Source: Diploptera punctata (lineage: Eukaryota; Arthropoda; Insecta; Blattodea; Blaberidae). From it: a DNA stretch of 64,000 bases. Location: assembly GCA_030220185.1 (NCBI GenBank), contig JASPKZ010007250.1:1897001-1961000 (forward strand), in the 5' to 3' direction. Of the stretch, positions 1 through 11,394 are shown piece by piece. Below the pieces are notes generated by a model, which was not told the origin of the DNA, did not search any database, and worked only from the letters and a program-made list of their open reading frames with translations. The translations under genes and the position numbers were made by a program. The first letter of the stretch is position 1. Each line of letters begins with the position of its first letter.

Positions 1-3000
1 TGTAGCTGGTAGCCCACCAAACATATGATAGTATAATAACCAATATCCGTATCGCTTGAACTGTAGCTGGTATCCCACCAAACATATGCTAGTATAATAA
101 CCAATATACGTATCGCTTGAATTGTAGCTGGTATCCCACCAAACATATGCTAGTATAATAACCAATATACGTATCGCTTGAACTGTAGCTGGTATCCCAC
201 CAAACATATGCTAGTATAATAACCAATATCCGTATCGCTTGAACTGTAGCTGGTATCCCACCAAACATATGCTAGTATAATAACCAATATACGTATCGCT
301 TGAATTGTAGCTGTGTAGCCCACCAAACATATGCTAGTATAATAACCAATATCCGTATCGCTTGAACTGTAGCTGGTATCCCACCAAACATATGCTAGTA
401 TAATAACCAATATCCGTATCGCTTGAATTGTAGCTGGTAGCCCACCAAACATATGCTAGTATAATAACCAATATCCGTATCGCTTGAACTGTAGCTGGTA
501 GCCCACCAAACATATGATAGTATAATAACCAATATCCGTATCGCTTGAACTGTAGCTGGTAGCCCACCAAACATATGCTAGTATAATAACCAATATCCGT
601 ATCGCTTGAATTGTAGCTGGTATCCCACCAAACATATGCTAGTATAATAACCAATATCCGTATCGCTTGAACTGTAGCTGGTAGCCCACCAAACATATGA
701 TAGTATAATAACCAATATCCGTATCGCTTGAACTGTAGCTGGTCCCACCAAACATATGATAGTATAATAACCAATATCCGTATCGCTTGAATTGTAGCTG
801 GTAGCCCACCAAACATATGATAGTATAATAACCAATATCCGTATCGCTTGAACTGTAGCTGGTCCCACCAAACATATGATAGTATAATAACCAATATACG
901 TATCGCTTGAATTGTAGCTGGTAGCCCACCAAACATATGATAGTATAATAACGAATATCCGTATCGCTTGAACTGTAGCTGGTATCCCACCAAACATATG
1001 CTAGTATAATAACCAATATCCGTATCGCTTGAACTGTAGCTGGTATCCCACCAAACATATGCTAGTATAATAACCAATATCCGTATCGCTTGAATTGTAG
1101 CTGGTAGCCCACCAAACATATGCTAGTATAATAACCAATATCCGTATCGCTTGAACTGTAGCTGGTAGCCCACCAAACATATGATAGTATAATAACCAAT
1201 ATCCGTATCGCTTGAACTGTAGCTGGTATCCCACCAAACATATGCTAGTATAATAACCAATATCCGTATCGCTTGAATTGTAGCTGGTATCCCACCAAAC
1301 ATATGCTAGTATAATAACCAATATACGTATCGCTTGAACTGTAGCTGGTATCCCACCAAACATATGCTAGTATAATAACCAATATCCGTATCGCTTGAAC
1401 TGTAGCTGGTATCCCACCAAACATATGCTAGTATAATAACCAATATACGTATCGCTTGAATTGTAGCTGGTAGCCCACCAAACATATGCTAGTATAATAA
1501 CCAATATCCGTATCGCTTGAACTGTAGCTGGTATCCCACCAAACATATGCTAGTATAATAACCAATATCCGTATCGCTTGAATTGTAGCTGGTAGCCCAC
1601 CAAACATATGATAGTATAATAACCAATATCCGTATCGCTTGAACTGTAGCTGGTAGCCCACCAAACATATGCTAGTATAATAACCAATATCCGTATCGCT
1701 TGAATTGTAGCTGGTATCCCACCAAACATATGCTAGTATAATAACCAATATCCGTATCGCTTGAACTGTAGCTGGTAGCCCACCAAACATATGATAGTAT
1801 AATAACCAATATCCGTATCGCTTGAACTGTAGCTGGTCCCACCAAACATATGATAGTATAATAACCAATATCCGTATCGCTTGTACTGTAGCTGGTATCC
1901 CACCAAACATATGCTAGTATAATAACCAATATACGTATCGCTTGAACTGTAGCTGGTATCCCACCAAACATATGCTAGTATAATAACCAATATACGTATC
2001 GCTTGAATTGTAGCTGGTATCCCACCCAAACATATGCTAGTATAATAACCAATATACGTATCGCTTGAATTGTAGCTGGTATCCCACCAAACATATGCTA
2101 GTATAATAACCAATATACGTATCGCTTGAACTGTAGCTGGTATCCCACCAAACATATGCTAGTATAATAACCAATATCCGTATCGCTTGAACTGTAGCTG
2201 GTATCCCACCAAACATATGCTAGTATAATAACCAATATACGTATCGCTTGAATTGTAGCTGGTATCCCACCAAACATATGCTAGTATAATAACCAATATA
2301 CGTATCGCTTGAATTGTAGCTGGTATCCCACCAAACATATGCTAGTATAATAACCAATATACGTATCGCTTGAACTGTAGCTGGTATCCCACCAAACATA
2401 TGCTAGTATAATAACCAATATACGTATCGCTTGAATTGTAGCTGGTAGCCCACCAAACATATGCTAGTATAATAACCAATATACGTATCGCTTGAATTGT
2501 AGCTGGTATCCCACCAAACATATGCTAGTATAATAACCAATATACGTATCGCTTGAATTGTAGCTGGTAGCCCACCAAACATATGCTAGTATAATAACCA
2601 ATATCCGTATCGCTTGAACTGTAGCTGGTAGCCCACCAAACATATGCTAGTATAATAACCAATATACGTATCGCTTGAATTGTAGCTGGTATCCCACCAA
2701 ACATATGCTAGTATAATAACCAATATACGTATCGCTTGAATTGTAGCTGCTATCACACCAAACATATGCTAGTATAATAACCAATATACGTATCGCTTGA
2801 ATTGTAGCTGGTAGCCCACCAAACATATGATAGTATAATAACCAATATCCGTATCGCTTGAACTGTAGCTGGTAGCCCACCAAACATATGCTAGTATAAT
2901 AACCAATATCCGTATCGCTTGAACTGTAGCTGGTATCCCACCAAACATATGCTAGTATAATAACCAATATCCGTATCGCTTGAATTGTAGCTGGTAGCCC

Positions 3001-3030
3001 ACCAAACATATGCTAGTATAATAACCAATA
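1..3030. repeat. 61-bp satellite array, about 50 units, left edge outside the window
   Basis: Head-to-tail units of 61 bp begin TGTAGCTGGTATCCCACC and contain CATATG and AGTATAATAACCAATAT. I count 49 full units plus a partial one that breaks off at 3030. Units vary at few sites: ATC/AGC after CTGGT, CTAG/ATAG after CATATG, CCG/ACG, and a final C/T. At least three units lack 2 bp after CTGGT, and one near 306 has 1 extra base. Because 61 is not divisible by 3 and the minus strand has few stops, long open frames cross the array; these are artefacts of the repeat, not genes. Confidence 0.98.
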
Positions 3031-5003
3031 ACAACGATGCTCATGCAATTCAACGCCTTCCAAAGTACAACTGTATCACGTGATCAAGGACAGTCCCAAC
3101 ACAAGTTGACTGGAAGAGGGACGCCACTACATTGTCCAACGTAAGAAGCACACTTTGACATTTAACTTCCGAATGTATTACTCCGCGCAGCACGTGCATG
3201 AATGCAGGCGAACTCTGTCAGCTGTTTATTACAAGCCGATAAGTTAATGCTCAACATACGTTTTAAATTTTAATGTTGCAGGTTGTATTAACATTTACAA
3301 TGGTATGTCGAAAACCAATACCGTTTTTCACCACTTTTTAAAAATTTCCCTTTGTGCTTCTAATAATTTTGATCACCACATTTTATCACCGAGGTAAGTT
3401 AGCATAAACTACCCGACAGCCGCCATATTTGTAACTGACATTCAACTTCCTTTCAAGAATCGTTCAGTTTCAAACAAATGCGAATTTTTAGTTAGTCTCC
3501 GACCTTCGAAGAAACATGTAGGTATATAATGCATTCTGATTAACTTTAGTTAACATAAATAGCTTTAAATACGTAATTATATTAATCGAGTACATGGTCT
3601 ATTTTTTCGCTTCCCTGAACTGCGCTTCGGTCATGAACGAATCGCAGTACTGCATCAGTCATGTTCTTTCTGGATTACCCGCCCATTTATTTTCTTGAAG
3701 TGTCTTTGTTAGGCTGGACAAAAAATAGCATGTGCAACACGACAGATTTTGTTCGTTACCAAGCTGTAGTTACGAATGCATCAGGATGCGTATACATAAC
3801 AAATTACTTATTTTCTATTTACTTTTGTAAATAATGCAGATCTGTAACTAATTAGGAGGTTATTTAATTATGTGATTAAAGAATAAAGTCAAATAATGAC
3901 AGTTCTCTCCACTAAGTTCGTATTGGAAAAGAGTCATTCAAAAGGAAACTTTTAATTAACTGCAAATTTAAAAACAAAAACAGAACGACACGCGTTCATG
4001 CTTCTTGAAGCTTTTGTTTACACTTTTAGACAACTACTCGAATAAATAAAAGTAACTTGGAATATATACGAAATAATGTGAAAGGTCGAGAGACGAAGAG
4101 GGAGAAAAAAATAATGTAAAGAGGTTGTCATTTAGAAACGGGCGGAAGTGACGTCTTTGAATGTCGTTTCCGTTCTTCTCGATTATAACGATGTGCCAGA
4201 TGTTTCAGGGGAGAAAAAAACATGGTAGCACATGATAGTATAAAAAATAAAAGGAAAAGAAATTCGCCAAATAAAAACATTGAATGACGAGAAATAAAGA
4301 AAAAGGAAAGAGCGAGATTACAGCATCAAGTAACATCCTCTTAACATCGTTGAGCGCCATGACATAGGACAGTCAGGAAGGAGAGAGGGAGGAAGGGCAG
4401 AAAGCTTTAAAAATCTAAATAAAAAAGTAAAGCATTAAAGCTAGACATTTTCAGTAGCAGTGAAAAAGAAGAGAAAATGTAGGAGGGGGCTATATTGTGT
4501 TTTATGTGAAGCCATCTAGCGGCTTTCCGGGGAGTTAACGACCCGTGTGATTATTCACTGGGAAAAACATCAACATAGAGTCGGCCAAGTTGTGTAACCA
4601 AGCCACAGCAGAAGGCCTAGGAGACTAAAAGCTGAACAAATTCAATGGCTGCTCCTAGAAATACCATCTCTTTGGATAACTGATGTTAGGGAGGTAGTTA
4701 GCTCCTTTCTTCCTAACCCACCAGCGCATTTCAAGTGCCTAGCGTTTTTAAGTGGAGGAAATACTTTACTAAGAGTTTTAGCATTTTTGTTCCTCACCAA
4801 ATTGATAGCATTAAGGACCATAAGGTGGTTTGTGGCATGAGTTGGGTCTCTGCATTGGCATTATGCCACAAACTCCACTAAAACGCAGGATAAAAACTGT
4901 CTTAATTATATTATCATTTCCAAATGAAACGACATACTAATTTTTAACAAATTGTTTTTTATATAATTCACTAAAGGATTTCCTACAAAATAAAAATATT
5001 GAT
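3031..5003. other. Low-copy intergenic sequence, no gene established
   Basis: I see no tandem arrays and no copies of the window's LINE or SINE families here. There are purine-rich stretches at 4060-4450, a GGCGGAAGTGACGTC motif (ETS-like plus CRE-like) near 4140, and a 10-bp inverted repeat TTTGTGGCAT / ATGCCACAAA around 4830-4875. The ORFs are short and unremarkable. One candidate exon is listed separately. Confidence 0.5.
3282..3393 (+). other. Possible THAP-like zinc-finger exon (weak)
   Basis: A 112-bp stretch is preceded by a plausible splice acceptor (TTTTAATGTTGCAG) and followed by a perfect donor (CGAG/GTAAGT). Its open frame reads GCINIYNGMSKTNTVFHHF. The pattern Cys, Asn, a Ser/Lys-rich loop, then F-H-x-F resembles the start of THAP DNA-binding domains. 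The first zinc Cys and the Pro after FHHF are not visible, so it is either degenerate or fortuitous. No neighbouring exons are identified. Confidence 0.25.
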
Positions 5004-5012
5004 GGTCAATAT

Positions 5013-5359
5013 CCATCCATAGTAATTCTGCCCGAGGGCAGGTCCTTCACTGCAATCATAGCATTTTCATGCTATGCTTTGCAGCTTTACTAGGGAATTG
5101 TAGGTGTGGTAGCGTCTCGTTGCTTTCCACACCGGTGAACGATGATGATGAAGGTAAGATGATAATGATAAGGACGATGATGATGGTCATATGATTTCGG
5201 AGACTATTTGGGCCTTAAAGTTTTCCTATTATTTGTCTTGCAGGTGAGGAAAAGCCCCGATAAAAACTTCACCCAGAAATACTGCCCCGACCGGGGATCG
5301 AACCCGGGCCCGCTGTGTGACAAGGCAGCACGCTACCTCGAGACCACAGCGGTGGACGA
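5013..5359 (-). mobile_element. SINE-A, full length, with 9-bp target duplication
   Basis: On the minus strand it starts with a tRNA-like head (TCCACCGCTGTGGTCTCGAG ... box B GGTTCGATCCCCGG), continues through CCTCACCTG and ACCGGTGTGGAAAGC blocks, and ends ...GAATTACTATGGATGGAT. The sequence GGTCAATAT is duplicated at 5004-5012 and 5360-5368, as expected for LINE-driven retrotransposition. Confidence 0.9.
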
Positions 5360-5410
5360 GGTCAATATAAGAACAAGATTAGATTAAATTAGATTAGTAG
5401 AGATGGGTTC

Positions 5411-5836
5411 GCGCGGAATTAGATAAATCACCCTTGGATATAGTGGCTTTACAGGTAGTTAGATGGCCACGAGAAGGTAGTCAGGAATCAGGAAGCTTTG
5501 CATTATACTACGGGGGTGCAGCAAGATCTGAATTTGGAACGGGCCTTTTAGTCCGCTCTCCGAGAACAGTTAAGTCTCGTGGACTGCGATGAGCAGGACA
5601 TGTGGAACGAATAGGAAATGAAAGAGGTGCACGGAAGCTTCATGTAGGAAAACCAGAAGGAAAACGCCCATTCGATAGGCCAAGAATGAGGTGGGAGAGT
5701 AACATTACCCGTGATTTGAAGGAAGTATATTATACAGGGGATGATTGAAAAACATTAGCTCAGGATAGCTTTGGAGAGCTTATGTCCGCGCGGCTTTGAA
5801 CCTACGGGTTCGATAGAGCCAGTGAGTTAGTTAGTT
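5411..5836 (+). mobile_element. RTE-A deletion derivative: endonuclease fragment fused to 3' end
   Basis: The first part encodes a degraded endonuclease fragment (PLDIVALQ...RWP...SFALYYGG) parallel to 31860-32000. At about 5564 it jumps to the C-terminal region (GHVERIGNERGARKLHVGKP, then GRPRMRW-like) and ends in a GTTA-type tail. The whole unit lies between 12-bp direct repeats AGAGATGGGTTC (5399-5410 and 5837-5848), so it may have been inserted as one already-deleted RNA. Stops and frame breaks make it non-coding. Confidence 0.8.
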
Positions 5837-6306
5837 AGAGATGGGTTCTTTTTTTAAGATCCTAACACAACAACCATGAGAAGAAAATCAAATACATGTC
5901 AGCTACCAGGAAATATTATAGCAAATATCCTTTTTTATTTATAAATTAGACGATATACCGTAGGCCTACATTTTAAACAGTAGTATGGAAATATGCAAGA
6001 AAAATCTGGAAGAGGATAAAAAATTGGGTTGTTCACAGCTCAGGACAGCTTTGGAGAACTTATGTCCGCGCGGCCTTGAACCTACGGGTTCCATAGAGCC
6101 AGTGAGTTAGTTAGTTAGAGATGGGTTCTTTTTTTAAGATCCTAACACAACAACCATGGGAAGAAAATCAAATACATGTCAGCTACCAGGAAATATTATA
6201 GCAAATATCCTTTTTTATTTATAAATTAGACGGTATACCGTACATTTTAAACAGTATGGAAATCTGCAAGAAAAATCTGGAAGAGGGTATAAAATTGGGT
6301 TGTTCA
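5757..6306. repeat. 280-bp tandem duplication
   Basis: 5757-6036 is repeated at 6037-6306 with a few substitutions and small deletions. The unit contains the extreme 3' end of the RTE-A copy (TTATGTCCGCGCGGC...CCAGTGAGTTAGTTAG), the duplicated target site and downstream flank. It arose after the RTE-A derivative inserted. Confidence 0.9.
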
Positions 6307-6878
6307 GAGCAAAAGTGGACAAGTCCATACTTTGCTCTTTGAGAAAAACTGATAGGCTATAAAGTTAAAGTAATAGTACCGGTATTAAAATTATGAATGT
6401 TCAGATTTTATAAAGATAGAGTTTGACTCATAGGCCTATATGATCCCTCAGAATGAAAGAAATGCAAGAAACTGTCTTCTAGATGTAGATAATCACTCGG
6501 CTCTCCAATAAACACATTTATTCGATATTATTGACAGATCGACAATTAAATACATCTTTCTTTTGACCCTGCAGGGGGAGGAGACCCTATTCTATATCAA
6601 CATTTATTTTGATTTTTTGGTCACCCAGAAGTTTATATTTTAATTCTTCCTGGGTTTGGCATGATTTCTCATATTATTTGTCATGAGAGAGGTAAAAAGG
6701 AGGCTTTCGGTAACTTAAGTATAATTTTTTACGAGGAATGAAACATTACTTTTTACAGTGAAAAAAAATAACATAATACAATACTTGGTCCACCATTTCT
6801 CTTAAAAAATTACAATTTGAACCCAAATTCACATAAAACTAGAATTTTAACTTTTTTGGACATGGTCCACTTTTGCTC
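6307..6878. repeat. Segment bounded by about 20-bp inverted repeats
   Basis: GAGCAAAAGTGGAC at 6307-6320 reappears inverted at 6865-6878 (GTCCACTTTTGCTC), and the match extends inward imperfectly. It could be the ends of an unclassified DNA transposon. No target duplication is obvious and the interior has no recognisable transposase. Confidence 0.4.
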
Positions 6879-6888
6879 TGAATCCCTC

Positions 6889-7030
6889 AATTCTGATTTA
6901 TATAAATTATATAATGAACATGATGTGGTGAAATATATTAAAATTAATAGATTGGCTTGGGCCGGACATGTTATGCTCGTGAATGATAGGAGAATTGCCA
7001 AAAAAAAAAAGTCTATGATGCACAACTTTG
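6889..7030 (+). pseudogene. LINE C-terminal remnant
   Basis: A short frame reads DLYKLYNEHDVVKYIK then INRLAWAGHVMLVNDRRIAK. This matches the L(Y/H)NE...I...RL.WAGHV.R...RR block near the end of RTE-type ORFs in this window. There is no GRP..RW continuation, so it is a fragment. Confidence 0.55.
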
Positions 7031-7076
7031 AAACGAGAAAATTGCAAAGAAGTAAGTCAAGATACAAGAATGGTAT

Positions 7077-7863
7077 AATTGAATGAGTCATTTCGAAAAG
7101 GGGTCATCAACATTTGATCAAATTTTACACGAGAGGAAAGAAAACTGATTGAACTTGTTCAGGATAAAGCATTCAATCTGAAATTGCTACTGAATAAAGT
7201 CAGAAAGTGGTAAACAAATAGTGTAGATGATCCGTTCTTACGCGGAAACGATGGAAGTAGGTATGTAAACACTCTTCTCTTCTTTTTTCCAAGTATTAGG
7301 CCAAGGCCTGTTACGATCCTATAGAAAAATTTCCCTCCAGCGTTTCATAGGACGGCCCAGAGATGTTCGTCCTCTTGGTATATAATTATAAACAGCTTTG
7401 GGGATCAGATTTGAACTCATTCTTTCAAGATGGTGTTTCCAATTTAGTTGGTACTGTTTAATATATTCCAAAATTGGCGTAGTCTTCAATTCTTTTAAGA
7501 TATTGGCGTTCCTTTCCCGATCCCATCTGGTATAACCCGCTGTTCTGCGCATGAATCTCATTTCACAAGCCGTTATTCTGCTTCCATGTTGTCTTTTTAC
7601 TGTCCATGTTTCATTACCATAGGTCAACACTGGTCTAGCCAAAGTGTCAAATAAACGTAATCTGGAGTTTTTTGTACAAGGAATGGTTTCATAACTTGAT
7701 TAATAATTCCCAAACTTTTATTATAACTAGTATTTTTTTCAGGGATATCCTTTTCATCCCAGATAGAGAGATAATATCCAAGATATTGTAACATGGAATA
7801 ACAAAATTAATGAATTTTAGAAAAATCGGAGATGATCCCTTTTCGAAATGACTCATTCAATTG
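7077..7863. repeat. About 32-bp inverted repeats flanking an RTE-B copy
   Basis: 7077-7108 (AATTGAATGAGTCATTTCG..., ending GGGGTCATC) is found inverted at 7831-7863 with about one mismatch. The arms enclose an RTE-B fragment and unclassified sequence. It may be an inverted duplication or old element ends. Confidence 0.6.
7278..7790 (-). pseudogene. RTE-B reverse-transcriptase C-terminal fragment
   Basis: On the minus strand the reading runs from QYLGYYLSIWDEKDIPEKN (RT thumb) through SYNKSLGIINQVMKP and LARPVLTYGNETWTV to FMRRTAGYTRWDRERN, WKHHLERM and LGRPMKRW. It ends in the RTE-B 3' end (AGGCCTTGGCCTAATACTTGG) and a decayed GAA tail. These are the conserved post-RT blocks of RTE-like non-LTR retrotransposons. 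Endonuclease and catalytic RT motifs are absent, so the copy is 5'-truncated; it also carries a frameshift. Confidence 0.85.
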
Positions 7864-9127
7864 AGGATAATCAGGAAACTAGAAATAAACATATATAGAG
7901 AGCAAGCCAAATATAGGTTTATAAGAGCTTCATGAAAAACCATAGCACACATAGGCTTCCCTGCCAGTTGTGATGATGTATGTATATATGCTCGATTGCA
8001 TCATGTCTGATTAGATTCTAATGACACCTAATGCATATTATAAGTAAAGAAGATAATTGGTTTAACGCTGGGATTGAATAATATGTTGGGCTTAAGATAA
8101 AGGTGCCACATTAATGAAGCGAAATCACATTCTATTAACATTAACGACTTGAGGGATTTTTAATGGAACTCATTAAAATTTTAAATTCCCCAGTAATTTG
8201 CCTGAATAAGTTTCCTGACTACCAACTTAGAGAATTGAAGGCGTACATTATAAAATCTGATACATCTGCGAGATTAATTAATTCACATTTGAAAAATCTA
8301 TATCCACGAAAAAAAAGCCCGTCACACAGGAACAGTCTAAAATAAGCGAATGCTTCACTAAGTCAAATTAAAGGTCCAATTTTGCAGGTTTATCTAATAA
8401 ATCCTTCGGCTAAACTTTACAACCTGTGACGCGACTTTTTTAATTCCTTTATAAACTCCTGTCAAATTCCATTCATAGGGTTTTATTTTTCAAATTATTT
8501 CCCACCATTTACAAGGATTTTTACATTTTTTCTAACGATTATTTCAATATATTTTTCTATGCTATTTTTCTATGATATTTAACTACATACGTGGCAGCCA
8601 TATTGATTTTAACGAATATTCTATGTAACAACAAAGGCGTGTTCCAATGCAGCCAAAATAGAGTATGTAGGTCTACTAATTAACTGTATAGATATACTTC
8701 AGAATTTCAGAACTTACTATTTATTTTTGGGCGTTGCATTCTTTCACAGGTTAGAGTACTTAAATTGCGTTTAATTAGCTTTTAGGTTGGTCATTCACAG
8801 GTTAGAGCATTTAAATAGCGTTAGGTTAGCTTTTAGGTTCGTTAAATATCGTGTATATGTTGGCTGCATCACGTGATTTCATAGTGTAAACCAATTTGCG
8901 TTTGTTGGCGCATGCGCATGGTGTGTGATTGGAACTAAAAAAAATCGCGTCTTCTGTTGTAGAGTATTTCCAATCTTTCTTTTGTTGATTAAATCATAGG
9001 CATATATATACCTTTTGTTACACGACTTAGTTCAAAAGTTACCTCCAATTTAATAATTGTTACGTGGTATTAATCAGTATACATCGTATTTCTGAATTGA
9101 AAACTAAAATCTCTAGAAAAAAGGAGA
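7864..9127. other. Non-coding interval with short repeats
   Basis: No gene is supported; the small ORF at 8163-8345 has no recognisable motif. 8409-8527 is an inverted copy of 42196-42315. Around 8744-8845 a roughly 50-bp sequence containing TTCACAGGTTAGAG and TAGCTTTTAGGTT occurs twice in tandem. Confidence 0.5.
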
Positions 9128-9129
9128 TA

Positions 9130-10648
9130 CACTGCTCAAAACAATTAGAGGAACACTTGTAATAAATTGAATAAGTAATTGTTTTTTAAAGCTGTGATGC
9201 TAAAAGTTGGACAATATGTAAATTGAATTATTAATTTTATCATTGGATACAAATTTTGAAGATCCATGGCCTTAATACAGAGAAATTACCTCAAATAACA
9301 AATATAGAGAATTTTTTTATTTTGGAAGGCAATGGCCACTTCTAATTGGTAAGCTTCCTGACGTTGCTATAGTGACGAATGTTGATTATTGCCTTGTTTA
9401 TTGAAGTCTCTGACAAAATGAGGCATTTAAATGAGTTTGAAGTGTATCATGCTCTACATATTTTACGACAAGGTCAATCTCTGCGACAAGTGGCTAGAGA
9501 GCTTGGGGTTTCTCCTTCCGTGGTGTCCAGGTTACGCAACAGGCACAGAGAGACAGGTCTGTATTGTAGAAGACGTAACCAGGGCCGTAAATTTAAAACA
9601 AGCCCCCAGGATGCTCTTCGACAGCGTACAAAAACTGCAAAAGACCTGCAGAATGACCTTCATATGGCTTCCGGAATCCGGGTTTCAGACCAAACCATAA
9701 GGAACAGATTAAGGAAAGAGAATATTCGTCCAAAAAGGCCCGTTAAAAAACCACGCTTAACTAATGGGCATAAGGCAGCAAAACGTACGTATGCTGGAAA
9801 CCATGGTGATTGGAACCTGAACCATTGGGAGTCTGTGCTCTTCTCGGACGAATCCAGGTACACGTTGTGATGGTCGATTGAGGGTGTGGGGACGGTCAGG
9901 AGAAAGATTTTCTGCAGAGGCTGTACAGGAAATTGATAGATTCGGAGGAGGTTCCATAATGGTGTGGGCCGGAGTTATGTACAATAATCGTACGGACCTT
10001 GTACTTGTTCCCCAGCGACTGAATGCTGTCCGGTATATCGAGCACGTTCTGGAAGAGCATGTAGTACCTGCTGCCATTGGAGTAGGCCCTGGATTTCTGT
10101 TTATGCAGGATAATTCCAGGGCACATGGGGGCTGTCACCAGGGATTTCCTGAGGAGGAATGAAAATTGAGGTAATGGAGTGGCCAGCGGTCAGCCCAGAC
10201 CTCAACCCTATTGAACACTTGTGGGATCTTCTAGACAGGAAGATCAGGAACCGACATCAAGCTCCACAAACTCTGCAGCAACTTGGAGATGCTCTGAAGG
10301 AGGAATGGGAGAATATCCCGCAAGAGGAAATCCAGAATCTTATTGGAAGCATGCCACGAAGGTGCCAAAGTGTCATCGAATGTCGTGGAGGCCATACACG
10401 ATACTAACTCTATATAACGAGTGTTTAACTTTGAAAGATAAGCACAAGATTCAATTGCTTACATAGCGGAATTATTTGAAAAGTTAATTGTCAGCGTTAT
10501 TCATTTGTTTTTACTGACATGAGCAATAAATAAATAAATAAATAAATAACCACAAATAATGTACTTTATTAATTTCATGTTTGTACCTTTAACCAATGAA
10601 AAAATATTTGCATATTTCATAGTGTTCCTCTAATTGTTTTGAGCAGTG
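9130..10648 (+). mobile_element. Tc1-type DNA transposon, near-intact ends, dead transposase
   Basis: A 1519-bp element has inverted termini CACTGCTCAAAACAATTAGA at the left and the complement at the right (TCTAATTGTTTTGAGCAGTG). Each end is followed by TA (9128-9129 and 10649-10650), the target duplication used by the Tc1/mariner superfamily. It contains a frameshifted transposase and an AAAT microsatellite near 10525. Confidence 0.95.
9418..10407 (+). pseudogene. Tc1-like DD34E transposase, three frameshifts
   Basis: This is a remnant of the enzyme that cut and pasted the enclosing element. An N-terminal helix-turn-helix region is visible (LRQVARELGVSPSVVSRLRN), followed by a basic linker. 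Catalytic residues remain: Asp in LFSDESRY (codon 9847), Asp in FMQDNSRAH (codon 10109), Glu in SPDLNPIEHLWD (codon 10213). Reading through the breaks gives 34 residues between the second Asp and the Glu, which defines the DD34E Tc1 type. The reading frame changes near 9865, around 10125 and around 10157, so no functional protein is expected. The start at 9418 (MRHLNEF) fits the family better than the in-frame ATG at 9379. Confidence 0.92.
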
Positions 10649-10650
10649 TA

Positions 10651-11394
10651 GTTTTTAATTATGCAACACCCTGCATTCTTAAGTACTTTATCTACTATTA
10701 TAACAATCAGTGACGTTTTAGTTCGTGGTTACTAGGCAACAAAACTTTATACTTTATATTCTAACAAAACACGAAACACGCTATCAAAAACATAAAATAC
10801 AGGTTAAACAAAACGAAAATTAAACGTTAGGCCTAATAATTATTTCCTATAACTACATGAATAAACTTTCCTTGACTCTTCAGGAAGTATATTAATAGTT
10901 GTATCTTGGACTGCTTTAATTGTTTCCTGATGAACCGTGAAAATGACCTTCTCCGCTCATTTTTACTTTAAATTCGCATAATGACACAAACATCAAAATT
11001 GCAGAATATAACAATAATGTTTGTTGATTTATGTTCTTTTTTTCTCCAAAGTCCATATTGCTCTTCCTCTAAACATATCGTTTTCGCAATAAATAAATTT
11101 CATTAATAAACTAAATATACAACACATATCAAAACACTGAACATAGATAAAATATTGTAGGCAACACGTTACAAAATTAGGTTTAGTAACATATGAAACT
11201 AGAATCCAAAATTGCAGAATATAACAATGCTTGTTTATTTATCGTGTTTTTTTTTTCAATGCCCCACATTACTCTTTTTCTAAACATATCGTTTCCACAA
11301 TAAAAAAATAATTAAATATACTAAATTTACAACATATACTAAAATACTCTAAACGTAGATAAAATATTGTAGACAACACGTTATAAAATTATTC
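10651..11394. repeat. Non-coding interval with a roughly 190-bp tandem duplication
   Basis: About 10994-11179 and 11208-11391 are diverged copies: both contain AAAATTGCAGAATATAACAA, CTAAACATATCGTTT, AGATAAAATATTGTAG and CAACACGTTA.AAAATTA. No coding content is recognised. Confidence 0.7.

Noticed and set aside
150..3009. Long open reading frames on the minus strand across 1-3030 (up to 261 codons)
   Set aside because: They are translations of the 61-bp satellite; the peptide repeats every 61 codons and all three frames give the same words.
1..3030. CRISPR-like array
   Set aside because: Units are contiguous with no unique spacers and the genome is eukaryotic.
5278..5340. Apparent tRNA genes in SINE-A, B, C, D and E heads
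   Set aside because: Box A and B are present, but acceptor and anticodon stems cannot be completed and each is followed by a repeated SINE body.
8163..8345. 60-codon ORF as a gene
   Set aside because: No recognisable motif or conservation evidence from the sequence alone.
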